This document shows, piece after piece, positions 52,038 to 61,231 of a stretch of 64,000 nt of DNA. How positions within the stretch are numbered: position 1 is the stretch's first letter; every line of letters begins with the position of its first letter. The notes beneath the pieces were generated by a model. It was not told where the DNA came from. It ran no database searches and saw only the letters and a program-made list of their open reading frames with translations. The stretch comes from JBMYYR01 sp965243605. GTDB taxonomy: Bacteria > Bacteroidota > Bacteroidia > Flavobacteriales > CAJXXR01. The stretch is taken from positions 1 to 64,000 of the forward strand of contig CBDEVQ010000089.1 in assembly GCA_965243605.1 (NCBI GenBank), in the 5' to 3' direction. The position numbers and the translations under genes are program-made.

Positions 52038-52424
52038 TTATTCAGGCATTTTTCTATGATTTATCATCTTATTCGATAAATCACTACACTCTGGCATATA
52101 ATCATAATTAACATATATATATCTAGTATAATATTGATACCATAACAAAAACTTCCATGGATCTTTCTTAAAAGTCCGATAAAGTTTATAATCTTTATCT
52201 ATATTCTCAGGTTTATTTTTAAAATCATCAAACGTACTCTCAAGATATTCAACCTTCCCACCTTTAAAAAAAAGAATTTTATAAACAAACTTACAATCAG
52301 CTGTCTGAAACAAATATTTTTCTTGACTACCAAAAAGGTATAATCCTATCGTTCCAAGAAAAATATTTAATAATACAATAATTGAAATAATCCACAATAA
52401 TATCCTTTTAGCTTTTTTAATCAT
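52038..52424 (-). CDS. Small membrane-anchored hypothetical protein
   Basis: 128 residues with an N-terminal membrane helix (ILLWIISIIVLLNIFLGTIGLYLF) and a soluble, aromatic-rich tail (DPWKFLLWYQYYTRYIYVNYDYMPECSDLSNK). No known family. It sits between the intact 52540-53007 gene and the duplicate fragment of that gene, so the locus has been reshuffled, with this gene apparently inserted ahead of a duplicated 3' end. Such modular small genes are seen in toxin/immunity arrays, but no toxin is identified here. Confidence 0.5.
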   Translation of the reverse strand: MIKKAKRILLWIISIIVLLNIFLGTIGLYLFGSQEKYLFQTADCKFVYKILFFKGGKVEYLESTFDDFKNKPENIDKDYKLYRTFKKDPWKFLLWYQYYTRYIYVNYDYMPECSDLSNKMINHRKMPE

Positions 52425-52539
52425 AACTTATATCTTACTTAATTTTTCCTTTCAGAAACTTATTATGTACTAAAATACCATTTGCAAAGAAATTAGGATT
52501 CATATCAACATTTGAAAGATTATACGTTTTAAAACGTCC

Positions 52540-53007
52540 TTAAACTTCATCAAAATAACCTGTCCACATTTTATGAAGAATATTATTATGAGCTGCATCA
52601 GCTGGATAATAAGAATCTATTTCATATAAAAACTCCCCTTTCTCATGTAAGTACCTAAAAATCTTAGTTTTCCCCTCTCCTATTTCTTTAGAATACCTAA
52701 AATAAGTTATGTCACTTTCTAAAAAATCTTTATAACTCATTTTATACAAAATGCCTTTAAAACGACTATACATATTTCTAGTCGTTAAAACTGTAATATT
52801 AGTATTTGGTAAAATACAGTACATAACAGGTAATTCAAATTGCTCAAAATCAAACAATTTAAAATATTCTATTTTAAATTCCTTAGCCTTTTCAAAATCA
52901 ATAATAACTACAGTATTCTCTGTATCATTATTCGTTTTAAGAATACTCCCTCCATACCTATCAACTAATTTAGATGACATTTTTTTAAATAAATTTAGAT
53001 CAATCAT
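52540..53007 (-). CDS. Hypothetical protein with duplicated C-terminal domain
   Basis: 155 residues, soluble, no signal peptide. The N-terminus has MIDLNLFKKMSSKLVDRYGGSILK, the middle strands FELPVMYCILPNTNITVLTTRN, and the C-terminal half FRYSKEIGEGKTKIFRYLHEKGEFLYEIDSYYPADAAHNNILHKMWTGYFDEV. The last part is repeated as a degenerate fragment at 51859-52032. It may be an immunity or effector-like module. No family recognised; coding supported by the conserved copy. Confidence 0.6.
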   Translation of the reverse strand: MIDLNLFKKMSSKLVDRYGGSILKTNNDTENTVVIIDFEKAKEFKIEYFKLFDFEQFELPVMYCILPNTNITVLTTRNMYSRFKGILYKMSYKDFLESDITYFRYSKEIGEGKTKIFRYLHEKGEFLYEIDSYYPADAAHNNILHKMWTGYFDEV

Positions 53008-53087
53008 AAACTATAAATCTTTAGTTCTTAATAAATGACTATTGTGAATTACTGAGACTACTCATTACATAGAACCTATCACCCTAA

Positions 53088-53693
53088 TCACGGTGTATAC
53101 AGATTTACGATTATTTTTCTTAATACATTATTTCTAAAATAAAACCGACTTTCACTGGTGTCATCATTGACCTTAATGGAATCGCAAAAATGAGAACTAT
53201 GCTCTGAAAATACGTATTGAAATTGCTCTTTATTCATTCCAACATCTATCAATTTTTGTTTATGTATTAATTGATAATCTTCTGGATTATTCACTTTATA
53301 AAACTCAGAGGAGAAATTTATTTCGGCATACTCTAATAGCAGCCTTCCGTTCAATAATAAAAAGGTATAGGTATTAACCTCTGTTTGGAAATTACTATTA
53401 GATTTTGAAAATGTTACATATGTCCTTCCCTCATTGGCTTGATGGTATGTTTTATCAAACGTACCAAACCACTTTTCAGAAAGAACACTTTCAGCAAATA
53501 TGGTATTTTGATCAAATACAAATGTTGGAATTGCATTATCTAAATATAAATACTCAGTACACGAATCTGAATCTATTACGGCATGTGCAGAATACTTAAG
53601 GGAGGGGTCTATAGAACTTGAATAATCTTCATTTTTCAGACCGAAAAAAAAAGCAATCAAAATAATGGAATACTGGAATGTATTTTGAATCAT
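53088..53693 (-). CDS. Secreted or membrane-anchored hypothetical protein
   Basis: 201 residues with an N-terminal hydrophobic stretch (NTFQYSIILIAFFFGL) that may be a signal peptide. The rest is a globular domain with EYLYLDNAIPTFVFDQ, RTYVTFSKSNSNFQTEVNTYTFLLLNGRLLLEYAEI and SRFYFRNNVLRKIIVNLY, predicted as beta-rich. No family recognised. It stands alone between the 52540 gene and the Zur-type regulator, with ordinary intergenic gaps. Confidence 0.55.
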   Translation of the reverse strand: MIQNTFQYSIILIAFFFGLKNEDYSSSIDPSLKYSAHAVIDSDSCTEYLYLDNAIPTFVFDQNTIFAESVLSEKWFGTFDKTYHQANEGRTYVTFSKSNSNFQTEVNTYTFLLLNGRLLLEYAEINFSSEFYKVNNPEDYQLIHKQKLIDVGMNKEQFQYVFSEHSSHFCDSIKVNDDTSESRFYFRNNVLRKIIVNLYTP

Positions 53694-53749
53694 ATGTCTT
53701 TAATCGCTAATTATATTATTTGATAATCTATATCATATTATTACGGTGT

Positions 53750-54175
53750 TTACACCCCTTTATTACAATCTAGGCAAACACCTTCAAGTGTGAGTTTAGC
53801 ATGTTTTATTGTAAACCCTTCGGCATTCGTAATAACAGGAATTTCAATATCTTCTATACAATACGTTTTATTGCAATTATCGCAAATAAAATGGGCATGA
53901 TTGTGTTGATGACCGCTTGAACTACACTTCTCTTCATGGCATAGTGCATAGCGAATTAAATTGCTTTTATCTGGAACTTGATGTATTAATCCAGTCTTTT
54001 CGAATGCATCAAGGGCACGGTATATGGTCACCTTATCATTCGTACTTTTAACTTTACTTTTTATTTCTTCTACAGTTAGAGAAGAGCGTGCGTCAGAAAA
54101 TAGGGTCAATAATTCTTTTCTAAATGCCGTTTTCCTTAAACCATGATTTTTTAATATCAATTCTAAGTCTGCCAT
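53750..54175 (-). CDS. Fur-family transcriptional regulator, Zur-like
   Basis: 141 residues. The winged-helix N-terminus is LRKTAFRKELLTLF...LTVEEIKSKVKSTNDKVTIYRALDAFEKTGLIHQV. The C-terminal metal-sensing region has HEEKCSSSGHQHNHAHFICDNCNKTYCIEDIE and GVCLDCNKG, with two CxxC pairs for structural zinc and an HQHNHAHF cluster typical of Zur/Fur sites. It is divergent from a merC-like and folE pair, and the shared promoter carries two 15-bp palindromes that recur before the TonB receptor. Zinc sensing is preferred to iron because of the linked genes, but metal specificity is inferred. Confidence 0.85.
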   Translation of the reverse strand: MADLELILKNHGLRKTAFRKELLTLFSDARSSLTVEEIKSKVKSTNDKVTIYRALDAFEKTGLIHQVPDKSNLIRYALCHEEKCSSSGHQHNHAHFICDNCNKTYCIEDIEIPVITNAEGFTIKHAKLTLEGVCLDCNKGV

Positions 54176-54227
54176 CTTTGCCTTTTGAGATATTAGCCAA
54201 AGGTAATTAATAATTTAATTAAATAAA

Positions 54228-54280
54228 CGCAACTAAATTGCGTTAAATGTATTTTTACTTATATTTGCAACTGAGTTGCG
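54228..54280. promoter_or_regulatory. Two Zur-box-like palindromes in the divergent promoter
   Basis: CGCAACTAAATTGCG (54228-54242) and TGCAACTGAGTTGCG (54266-54280) share the pattern CGCAACTNA(A/G)TTGCG. Both lie between the Zur-like gene and the merC-like gene. A third related site (CGCAACCAAGATGCG) stands at 58656-58670 before the TonB receptor. This fits autoregulation and a shared zinc regulon. Confidence 0.75.
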
Positions 54281-54298
54281 TTTAATTAAATTAATTTT

Positions 54299-54694
54299 AT
54301 GAATACTTCCCTCAAAGTAGATTATGTTGGTATTGTAGCTGGCTTCTTATGTTTAGTACATTGTGTGGCTACTCCTTTTATTTTCATTGCAAAATCCTGT
54401 GCAGTTTCTTGCTGTGCTAATACACCTACATGGTGGTATACCATAGATTGGATTTTCCTTGTTATTTCTTGTTTAGCCATATACAACTCCACCAAAACAT
54501 CTCAAAAATCGTGGGTAAAAATAGCCTTATGGACAAATTGGGCTGCATTATTATTCATTGTGGCTAATGAGAAATTAGAATTCATTTTTTTAGCTAAAGA
54601 AGCCATCTATTTCCCATCTATACTTATTGTCATTTTACATGTATACAACCTTAAATACTGTCAATGTAAAGAAGACAAATGTTGTGTAAATTAA
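54299..54694 (+). CDS. MerC-domain membrane protein
   Basis: 131 residues with four hydrophobic spans (YVGIVAGFLCLVHCVATPFIFIA; WWYTIDWIFLVISCLAIY; VKIALWTNWAALLFIVA; IYFPSILIVILHVY). The MerC signature is the LVHCVATPF motif plus the nearby AVSCC, giving membrane Cys residues. It ends in a Cys-rich tail (YCQCKEDKCCVN), a feature of the family. MerC in mercury resistance is a mercuric-ion transporter, but the Zur-linked forms likely move zinc or other soft metals. It is 8 bp upstream of folE and shares the Zur-type promoter. Confidence 0.8.
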   Translation: MNTSLKVDYVGIVAGFLCLVHCVATPFIFIAKSCAVSCCANTPTWWYTIDWIFLVISCLAIYNSTKTSQKSWVKIALWTNWAALLFIVANEKLEFIFLAKEAIYFPSILIVILHVYNLKYCQCKEDKCCVN

Positions 54695-54702
54695 ATTAAT
54701 CC

Positions 54703-55374
54703 ATGAAAAAAAAACAAGTTGAGGCTATTGAAGCCATTGGCGATAGTCATATATCAACCAATATAGAAACCCCATTGCGTAAAGATGCCTTTCAAAAATC
54801 TGATGAAGAAAAAATTGAGGCTATTCAAGCACACTTCACAAAAATAATGGAAGAATTAGGCTTAGATTTAACAGACGATAGTTTGTCTGGAACGCCTTTT
54901 CGTGTGGCTAAAATGTATGTTAAAGAGCTCTTTTACGGGTTACATCCAGAAAATAAACCTAAGCTTTCTATCTTCGATAACAAATACGGGTATAAAAAAA
55001 TGCTGATTGAGCAAAACATCAGCCTTGATTCAGTTTGTGAGCATCACTTTTTGCCAATTACGGGTTATGCACATGTGGCTTATATTCCTAAAGACAAAGT
55101 GATCGGGTTATCTAAAATAAACCGACTCGTGCATTATTATGCGCACCGTCCACAGGTTCAAGAAAGACTTTGTCTGCAAATATTAACCGAATTACAAAAC
55201 GTTCTTAATACTAAAGATATTATCGTAATGGTTCATGCTAAACATTTGTGTGTATCGTCTAGGGGTATTAAAGATAAAACAAGCTTTACAACAACATTAG
55301 AGTATAGTGGAAAGTTTAAGCAATCTAAATATCGAAATGAATTTTTAACCTGCATTCATCCGAAAGATATATAA
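54703..55374 (+). CDS. folE: GTP cyclohydrolase I (FolE-type)
   Basis: 223 residues of the T-fold enzyme that converts GTP to 7,8-dihydroneopterin triphosphate in folate biosynthesis. The core has EEKIEAIQAHFTKIMEELGLDLTDDSLSGTPFRVAKMYVKELFYGL, then DSVCEHHFLPITGYAHVAYIP (Cys and His zinc ligands), GLSKINRLVHYYAHRPQVQERL and VMVHAKHLCVSSRGIKDKTSF (second Cys ligand). The ligands indicate a zinc-dependent type IA enzyme. It is in operon with the MerC-like gene under a Zur-type promoter, so it may be a zinc-limitation paralogue despite using zinc itself. N-terminal extension of about 30 residues is unusual. Confidence 0.93.
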   Translation: MKKKQVEAIEAIGDSHISTNIETPLRKDAFQKSDEEKIEAIQAHFTKIMEELGLDLTDDSLSGTPFRVAKMYVKELFYGLHPENKPKLSIFDNKYGYKKMLIEQNISLDSVCEHHFLPITGYAHVAYIPKDKVIGLSKINRLVHYYAHRPQVQERLCLQILTELQNVLNTKDIIVMVHAKHLCVSSRGIKDKTSFTTTLEYSGKFKQSKYRNEFLTCIHPKDI

Positions 55375-55378
55375 TTTA

Positions 55379-55410
55379 AAAAGCCTCTTTATTTTCATAA
55401 AGAGGCTTTT
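55379..55410. terminator. Bidirectional terminator between folE and the lipoprotein gene
   Basis: Perfect 13-bp stem AAAAGCCTCTTTA / TAAAGAGGCTTTT with a TTTTCA loop; both sides carry runs of A/T. It lies 4 bp after the folE stop and 5 bp before the convergent gene's stop. Confidence 0.9.
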
Positions 55411-55414
55411 GTTT

Positions 55415-56038
55415 TTATTGGATGTTTAATACAAATTGTAAGTTAAAATCGGTATCACCATCTCCAGCTCCAGATGTTGACGTTTTTATACCATCTGGTT
55501 GGTGTTGTAATCGCACTATAAATGTTCCTCCCGTTAATTGTGTAGCAGATGTTTCCCACTCTGTAGAAAGTCCAACTGGGTTACTGTTTTCATCTGTATC
55601 ATTATACGTTAAAGGATCTGATGTATTGTCTACATTTCCATTTCCTAATGGTGATGCAAATGCATCGTTTGTGAAACTATAGAAAATCTGGTGTTCATGA
55701 TCTTCAGCAACTATTTCTTCTGTAATATCTTCTCCTGGAGTTTCTAAATTATTAGCAATTTCTAGATTTAATGTATAGGTTTTATTTACATCTAAATCGA
55801 TCGGATCTAAAATTTGTAATTCTTGTACCCCTTCTCCATCAGGATCCTGAGCTCTGGCTTCAACAACATCACTAGCATCACTTTTATTTGTAAAAACAAG
55901 CTTTACATCTGTTATGATTTCTTCTTCGTTTTCATGCCCTGGAGCGTCGTCATCTTTACTACACCCTGTTATTGCAAAACCTGCAAGTAATACAAGTCCT
56001 AATTTGTAATTCTTAAAGTTACTTAGTAATGTGCTCAT
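55415..56038 (-). CDS. Lipoprotein of the zinc cluster
   Basis: 207 residues; the lipobox is GFAITGC after a hydrophobic stretch (YKLGLVLLAGFAITGC), followed by the acidic SKDDDAPGHENEEE. The mature domain is beta-rich and Asp/Glu-rich, and contains a HEHQIFYSF segment and GLSTEWETSATQLTGGTFIVRLQHQPDGIK. Small lipoproteins of this type often sit beside metal-linked TonB receptors in Bacteroidota. It begins 50 bp downstream of the receptor's stop, so the two form a unit. A metal-binding partner of the receptor is plausible. Confidence 0.7.
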   Translation of the reverse strand: MSTLLSNFKNYKLGLVLLAGFAITGCSKDDDAPGHENEEEIITDVKLVFTNKSDASDVVEARAQDPDGEGVQELQILDPIDLDVNKTYTLNLEIANNLETPGEDITEEIVAEDHEHQIFYSFTNDAFASPLGNGNVDNTSDPLTYNDTDENSNPVGLSTEWETSATQLTGGTFIVRLQHQPDGIKTSTSGAGDGDTDFNLQFVLNIQ

Positions 56039-56088
56039 GATTCTTAATTGTTTATGTGTTTGGTTAGTGTATTGGTTCTTTTCTTGTG

Positions 56089-58507
56089 TTATTTTTTGGA
56101 AGTCTTTAAACTGTAGTTTAAGTTGAAAATGAAGTTTCGACCTAATTCATCAGCGAAGTACCTCATCTCGTTAAGGTAACTTCTATAGGTTGTATTTAAT
56201 ATATTGTTAACTGAAATGCTCCCGTTAAACTGCTTCCATTTAAACCTCCAAGAAGCATTAAGCATAAGATATCCATCTGGAGCTTCTTTAAAATCAAAAA
56301 TTTCGGAATTAGGAGATATAGCAATCGTACCATCTATTAAATCTTCTGGTTTTACCGTAACGAGGGGCATTAAATTGTTTAAATGTATAGCTTGGTTTTA
56401 AAACTAAACTCGAAGAATCAAACTTCCAAAGCTTTCCTAAATTCCAATCGAGTTTATAACTGATTACAACTGGAGGTTGATTAATTAAAGCTTCTTTTTT
56501 ATCTAGATTTTGTGACCATAGATAGCTAAGTCCAAATGTACCAGCGATATGTTCTGACCAATCCGTTTTTAAACTATAGTCCGCTCCAACAAAGAATGCA
56601 TCTGCCTGATCATAAATAAATACAGGCATTGGACCTCTAATGGTTCCAATAACTGCAAATGGACGATTAAAAATAAAGTTTTCTATATAATGAGAATACA
56701 CCGTTACAGTATGTGCATTTCTATTTTTACGAACTTGATATTCATTAATAAATTTATATCCCTTTTCTGGTTGAACATTGCTGTTTTCCATTTTGATGAC
56801 TTGGTTGGTTTTTAACGCATCTGATTCTGAAAAATGGTATCTTAATAAACCAAATGAGGTTTTATATCCGTGCTGACCAAAACTGTATAATTCTGCCATA
56901 TTTGGCGTACGCCATGCTGTTCCTAAGTTTGTTCTAAATGTTTTGTTTTTTGATATTTTACGTACATAACCTATAGATGATGTTACATTCGTAAAGCTAT
57001 ATTCGTCTTTAAAAATATCCTGATTCGTTTCTCGTCCTCTTACATTGTTTAATTCATAATCTAATCGGACTCCTGCTTCAAATGTATGTTTACCAACATT
57101 TTTATTCTCCGTTACAAATCCACTAAATCTAGATGTATTGTAGTTCGGAATTAAAGGGGTTGTTCCTGTACCAGAGTTATTATCGTTATTTTGATTAAAA
57201 TACTGAACACCAACCAGTCCATTTAATTGTCTCCATCGAGGGTGTTTCCATTCCAATTGATAATCGGAAGTCAATAAATCCAAATCTACAATTGGTCTAT
57301 CTGCATTTCTTCTGACGTCAAATTCTTGTCTATTATTAAGTTGTTGCCCAGCACGAAACGTTAATTTCCCATCCTTAGAATACCACCAGTTAATCTCTAC
57401 TTTACTAAAATGGTGTTGCGCTTGTTGATTGGGCTCATTAATATCATAGGAAAACGGCTTGATAAATACAGGCTCTTCGGCATTAAGCGCTTTAATAAAA
57501 GCATCTCCACTTTCTGCTATCGAAGACCTTAACAAGGCTAATTTTTGATTGATATAACTATAATGCAGTTTAAAATCCCAATTACCTTTACGATATCTTA
57601 CGCCAAAATTAGCTGATGCTTCTTCTTTTCCAGAATTGGTTAACATATAATCTGGCGCATGTCTATCCCCTATTTTTGTATAATTTCCTCCTAAGTAATA
57701 ACTCCAGTTTTCAAATCCTTCACCCACTTCTAGACTGGTATTAAAACCTCTACCATTGCTTTGGTATCCTGTTCCAGCTTCGGCCTTTAAGGGTTCATCT
57801 AAATATAAAGGGTTTGGTTGTACAATGATTGCTCCACCCAAAGCTTCAGGTCCAAAACGTACACCAGAAGCACCTTTAATTACCGTAATGTTATTAGCCG
57901 AATTAATATCTATTTCGGGTGCATGGTCTGTTCCCCAATTCTGAAATCCATGTTTTAATCCGTTGTTTAATATTAGAATACGATTTCCATATAAACCATG
58001 GATAACGGGCAATTGAATATTGGTTCCCGCAGATGTTAAGGCCACACCTTGTTGGTCCATAAGTGCGGATGCAAGACTTTGGGTAGGATTACTTTTTATC
58101 TCTATTTTTTTTACGGCAACCTGAGAAATGGTTTTTGTTCCTACTTCTTTCTGTCGCTTCACCTGAATGGTCACCATTTCCAGCTCCTGAACGTTTTCGG
58201 TGAGATAAATATGAGATGTTTTCCCATCGTGATTATGATAGTCGCATACAGAATTTGAATAGCCTACACAGGAAATAACCAAGGTATTACTATCTGTACA
58301 TAAACCCTTAATTTCAAATTCACCGTTCGAATTGGTTGTGGTAAACCTTTCGGCATTAAGCACCTCAACATTAACATATGAAATTGGCTGATTTGTCTCC
58401 TTATCGAGCACTCTACCGTTAACAGAATAAGAACAGCTGTCTATCTGAGCAAATACTACAGATGGTAAACCAATGAGCAGATATGTGAGTATTAAAAGTA
58501 TTCGCAT
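56089..58507 (-). CDS. TonB-dependent receptor, zinc-linked, frameshifted near its end
   Basis: A signal peptide MRILLILTYLLIGLPSVVFAQ, a carboxypeptidase-regulatory-like domain (about 25-110; VNGRVLDKETNQPISYVNVEV) and a plug with TQSLASALMDQQGVALTSAG and GNRILILNNGLKHG. A large barrel follows (W/Y/F strands; ENKNVGKHTFEAGVRLDYE, DVTSSIGY-like). The intact frame ends at 56309 with an off-frame tail; a second frame, 56089-56370, resumes with VTVKPEDLIDGTIAI and finishes the barrel (FIFNLNYSLK). The break is at a G4 tract (C4 on the coding strand) at 56364-56367, where one lost base explains the shift. A Zur-type box lies about 150 bp upstream, suggesting zinc uptake. Confidence 0.85.
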
Positions 58508-58981
58508 TGTTTGTTTGAAGTCGGTGTCCTTTTGTTCTGTAAAAGAAGAAGGTTGCTATTTGAATAGCATAGGATTAAATAATTCTTATTTTCTTAGACC
58601 CTTCTTCATGATATATGAATCATTTTGAATGCAAATATATGATTAATTTAATTAACGCAACCAAGATGCGTTAATTAAATTAATCATATATACATCTCAC
58701 AATTCAGATATTGGGTATGACTTACAAATCCATGCGTATAATAGATATAATTTATATGGTTTTTGTTACTAACATACATGTGAGTCAATATTAAAAGATA
58801 ACAAAAACCTTTCAATTCAGCTCATTGTTAATTATATACCTGTATTAAAAAAGGCATCAATACATTCATACTGATACCTCTTCGCCTAAATATATAACGC
58901 AAGTATTAACTTCAATTTGAAAGGTAGATACTAATAAAGAAAACTCACAAAATAACATTATGGCTCTCTGATTATTCATTT
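58508..58981. other. Intergenic region with a Zur-type box
   Basis: About 470 bp holding the receptor promoter. Beyond the box at 58656-58670 and its surrounding TTAATTAA repeats I see no gene or clear element. Confidence 0.6.
58656..58670. promoter_or_regulatory. Zur-box-like palindrome before the TonB receptor
   Basis: CGCAACCAAGATGCG, embedded in a longer TTAATTAACGCA-ACCAAGA-TGCGTTAATTAA symmetry (12-bp arms). It matches the two boxes at 54228-54280 and lies about 150 bp upstream of the receptor start. Confidence 0.75.
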
Positions 58982-61003
58982 TTATGACTCGGCAACCAAT
59001 AACTCAAAATATTGTTTTGCTGTGAGTGGAATAATTTCGCCTTCTGGAATCACTTGTTTACTCATCTCACAAATCAAAACATCCCCTTGTCTTTTTAAGC
59101 ATTTAATATATGGAATCACATTTTTATGTATTCTAAACGTAGATGCAATCGCTTCTAATGGCTTATCTTTATATTGCTCTTCTATCCACAACCAATGCTC
59201 TTCATTTGTAGATGTACACCAGCATTTTACAGCATAGGCATAATTAGGGTTATTATCCCATGACCAACGTTTTAAATCTTCAAACTGATTTAAATCGGCA
59301 CAATATGTCTCGAAAACATTGTGCTTTTTTACGGTCTTCTTTTCTCCAAGCCCATTGTATTCAAAGTATTTAACTTTTATTCCGTCTGTTGCTATACGCT
59401 TAGCCTTTAGGGATTTCATAAGTTCAGACACGCCAACATAATTAAATGCAAAACGACGTATATTTTGATTCTCAATCAAAAACAAACTTCCTATACTATA
59501 CGCTTCTTCTATTTTCCAAAAACGCTTAATTTTCTTCAAAATACCATTAAGATCAGGATTATCCTTACAGAGCCATTCCCTATCCACTTCTCTGGTAATA
59601 AAATTCTGATAAGACTGATGTCTCATTTTAAGAATCTTCGTGTATTCCTTTAAAGAAATTCCAGAATGTTCAATTCTCCAACTTTTTATATAGAATTTAC
59701 TTCGAGTGATGTACTCATTTTCTCTAATTTTATGATAAAAAGATTTAACAAGATTCGGGGCATTCACTTCAAAGTATTCTGAGGTAAGAATACGCTTTAA
59801 AGACGTTTGATGTTTCCGTACATACTCTGCCTTTATTTTGGGATCTCCAACGAGTTCACCAATCGTTTTTAATTGACTTAATTCCGGCTGGTCATTATCA
59901 ATATTCAATTGGCCAAATACATGTTCTAAACCTGGGGTTTCAATAGACTTTGATGCATGAAAATCTCCACTAATTACTTTTAGATACTTAAAGGTTGTAT
60001 ACTGTTCGCAAGTGAAATATGGTTTCCTTGCAATTAAGTTTCCTTGTATAGATTTAATATTTGGTAAATCATGTTGAAAATAGTACGTGTTATCTATGTT
60101 CAATTCTTCAAGATTTTCGGCCGAAAATTTACCTAAGATTATAGATTGTTTCCTTAATTTTAATAGTTTAGGAGCAATTAGTTCAGAATTATTTCGGCTA
60201 ATATTTAGATAATTGACGTCTTTTAAATTCGGAAATACATTCCCCATTCCAGATTTTACATAGAGCATTCCTTTCACCGTTTCAACTTGGATAACTTGAT
60301 CTGAAGCACTAAGAATACAATCCTCTCCAATTTCTTTAAGATTGGGGGTTTCTATTGAATGAAATTTATTATTTGAATGGACCTTTAAAGTTCGCCCTAT
60401 TTTTTTAAGGTTAGGAAAAACACAACTTGATTCAAATATTGATATTGACCCATATATATTTTCAAGATCAATTTGTAACGGTTTTACAAGTCCTAATTTA
60501 CCCAATATTGACCGTGTATCAATTATAATATTTCTAAACTCTAATCCTTCAATTTTATCAACATCACTCTGTGTTTTTATTTCAACCCAAGAATCACTTT
60601 GATTATTAACAACATGAGATAAATCAATCTTTATTCCTTTTTGAACGATTCTACCTATGACCATTTTTAAGCCTATTAAATTCACATCATTATGAATTTC
60701 TAAATCCCCCATAATAATTTCCAAAACAGGAACCTGAATAAATTTCTCGTGAATATTAACCGATCCATTTACCCGTTCTAAAAAAGGTAAATAAGCATCT
60801 TCAGCATCTATTGACAAACGACCATCAATTTGCAATAAATTTGGGCAAAAACAGTGTTTGGCTCTAATGATTAAATCTCCGTAAATGTATTTTAAAGGAA
60901 TATTAGCGTCTTGTAAATACACTTCAATATGGCATTCTAAGCTATCGCTTAATTGCTTTAAATCTTCCTTTTTATATATTTTAATTGTTTTAATCGTAGG
61001 CAT
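58982..61003 (-). CDS. Large repeat-containing unknown protein
   Basis: About 673 residues from MPTIKTIKIYKKEDLKQL. Residues 30-350 contain recurring short beta-helix-like units such as YGDLIIRAKHCFCPNLLQIDGRLSIDAEDAYLPFLERVNGSVNIHEKFIQVP, in which strand and 'PxLxxIxGxLxI' patterns alternate, as in leucine-rich or right-handed beta-solenoid proteins. The C-terminal 300 residues are a different, helical, Trp/Lys-rich domain with YCADLNQFEDLKRWSWDNNPNY and QVIPEGEIIPLTAKQYFELLV. No signal peptide. No family recognised. The start overlaps the 60990-61214 gene's end by 14 bp, so it is in operon with it. Confidence 0.6.
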   Translation of the reverse strand: MPTIKTIKIYKKEDLKQLSDSLECHIEVYLQDANIPLKYIYGDLIIRAKHCFCPNLLQIDGRLSIDAEDAYLPFLERVNGSVNIHEKFIQVPVLEIIMGDLEIHNDVNLIGLKMVIGRIVQKGIKIDLSHVVNNQSDSWVEIKTQSDVDKIEGLEFRNIIIDTRSILGKLGLVKPLQIDLENIYGSISIFESSCVFPNLKKIGRTLKVHSNNKFHSIETPNLKEIGEDCILSASDQVIQVETVKGMLYVKSGMGNVFPNLKDVNYLNISRNNSELIAPKLLKLRKQSIILGKFSAENLEELNIDNTYYFQHDLPNIKSIQGNLIARKPYFTCEQYTTFKYLKVISGDFHASKSIETPGLEHVFGQLNIDNDQPELSQLKTIGELVGDPKIKAEYVRKHQTSLKRILTSEYFEVNAPNLVKSFYHKIRENEYITRSKFYIKSWRIEHSGISLKEYTKILKMRHQSYQNFITREVDREWLCKDNPDLNGILKKIKRFWKIEEAYSIGSLFLIENQNIRRFAFNYVGVSELMKSLKAKRIATDGIKVKYFEYNGLGEKKTVKKHNVFETYCADLNQFEDLKRWSWDNNPNYAYAVKCWCTSTNEEHWLWIEEQYKDKPLEAIASTFRIHKNVIPYIKCLKRQGDVLICEMSKQVIPEGEIIPLTAKQYFELLVAES

Positions 61004-61214
61004 TCTCAACAACTTTGGTAATCGGATTAAATTCTTGTTGAATGTATTTTATAACATGTTCGCTTTCGGTCTTAATACATCCATGTTCTCCATGAGAAAT
61101 AATCCCTTCGCCTTTAATTTTTAAAACCTGAACGCTATCTATAGTTTTAACAACTTTTATTTTTTCAGCTTTTAAAACATGTGTATTTGTTGTCTTTTCT
61201 AAAAAATGCTCCAT
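60990..61214 (-). CDS. Small protein coupled to the repeat-rich gene
   Basis: 74 residues: a strand-rich, charged sequence (TNTHVLKAEKIKVVKTIDSVQVLKIKGEGIISHGEHGCIKTESEHVIKYIQQEF) without signal or membrane parts. It overlaps the next gene and could be a regulator or partner for it. The first ATG lies 17 bp from the tRNA-like sequence. No family recognised. Confidence 0.5.
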   Translation of the reverse strand: MEHFLEKTTNTHVLKAEKIKVVKTIDSVQVLKIKGEGIISHGEHGCIKTESEHVIKYIQQEFNPITKVVENAYD

Positions 61215-61231
61215 TGTTATTCAATTTAAAA

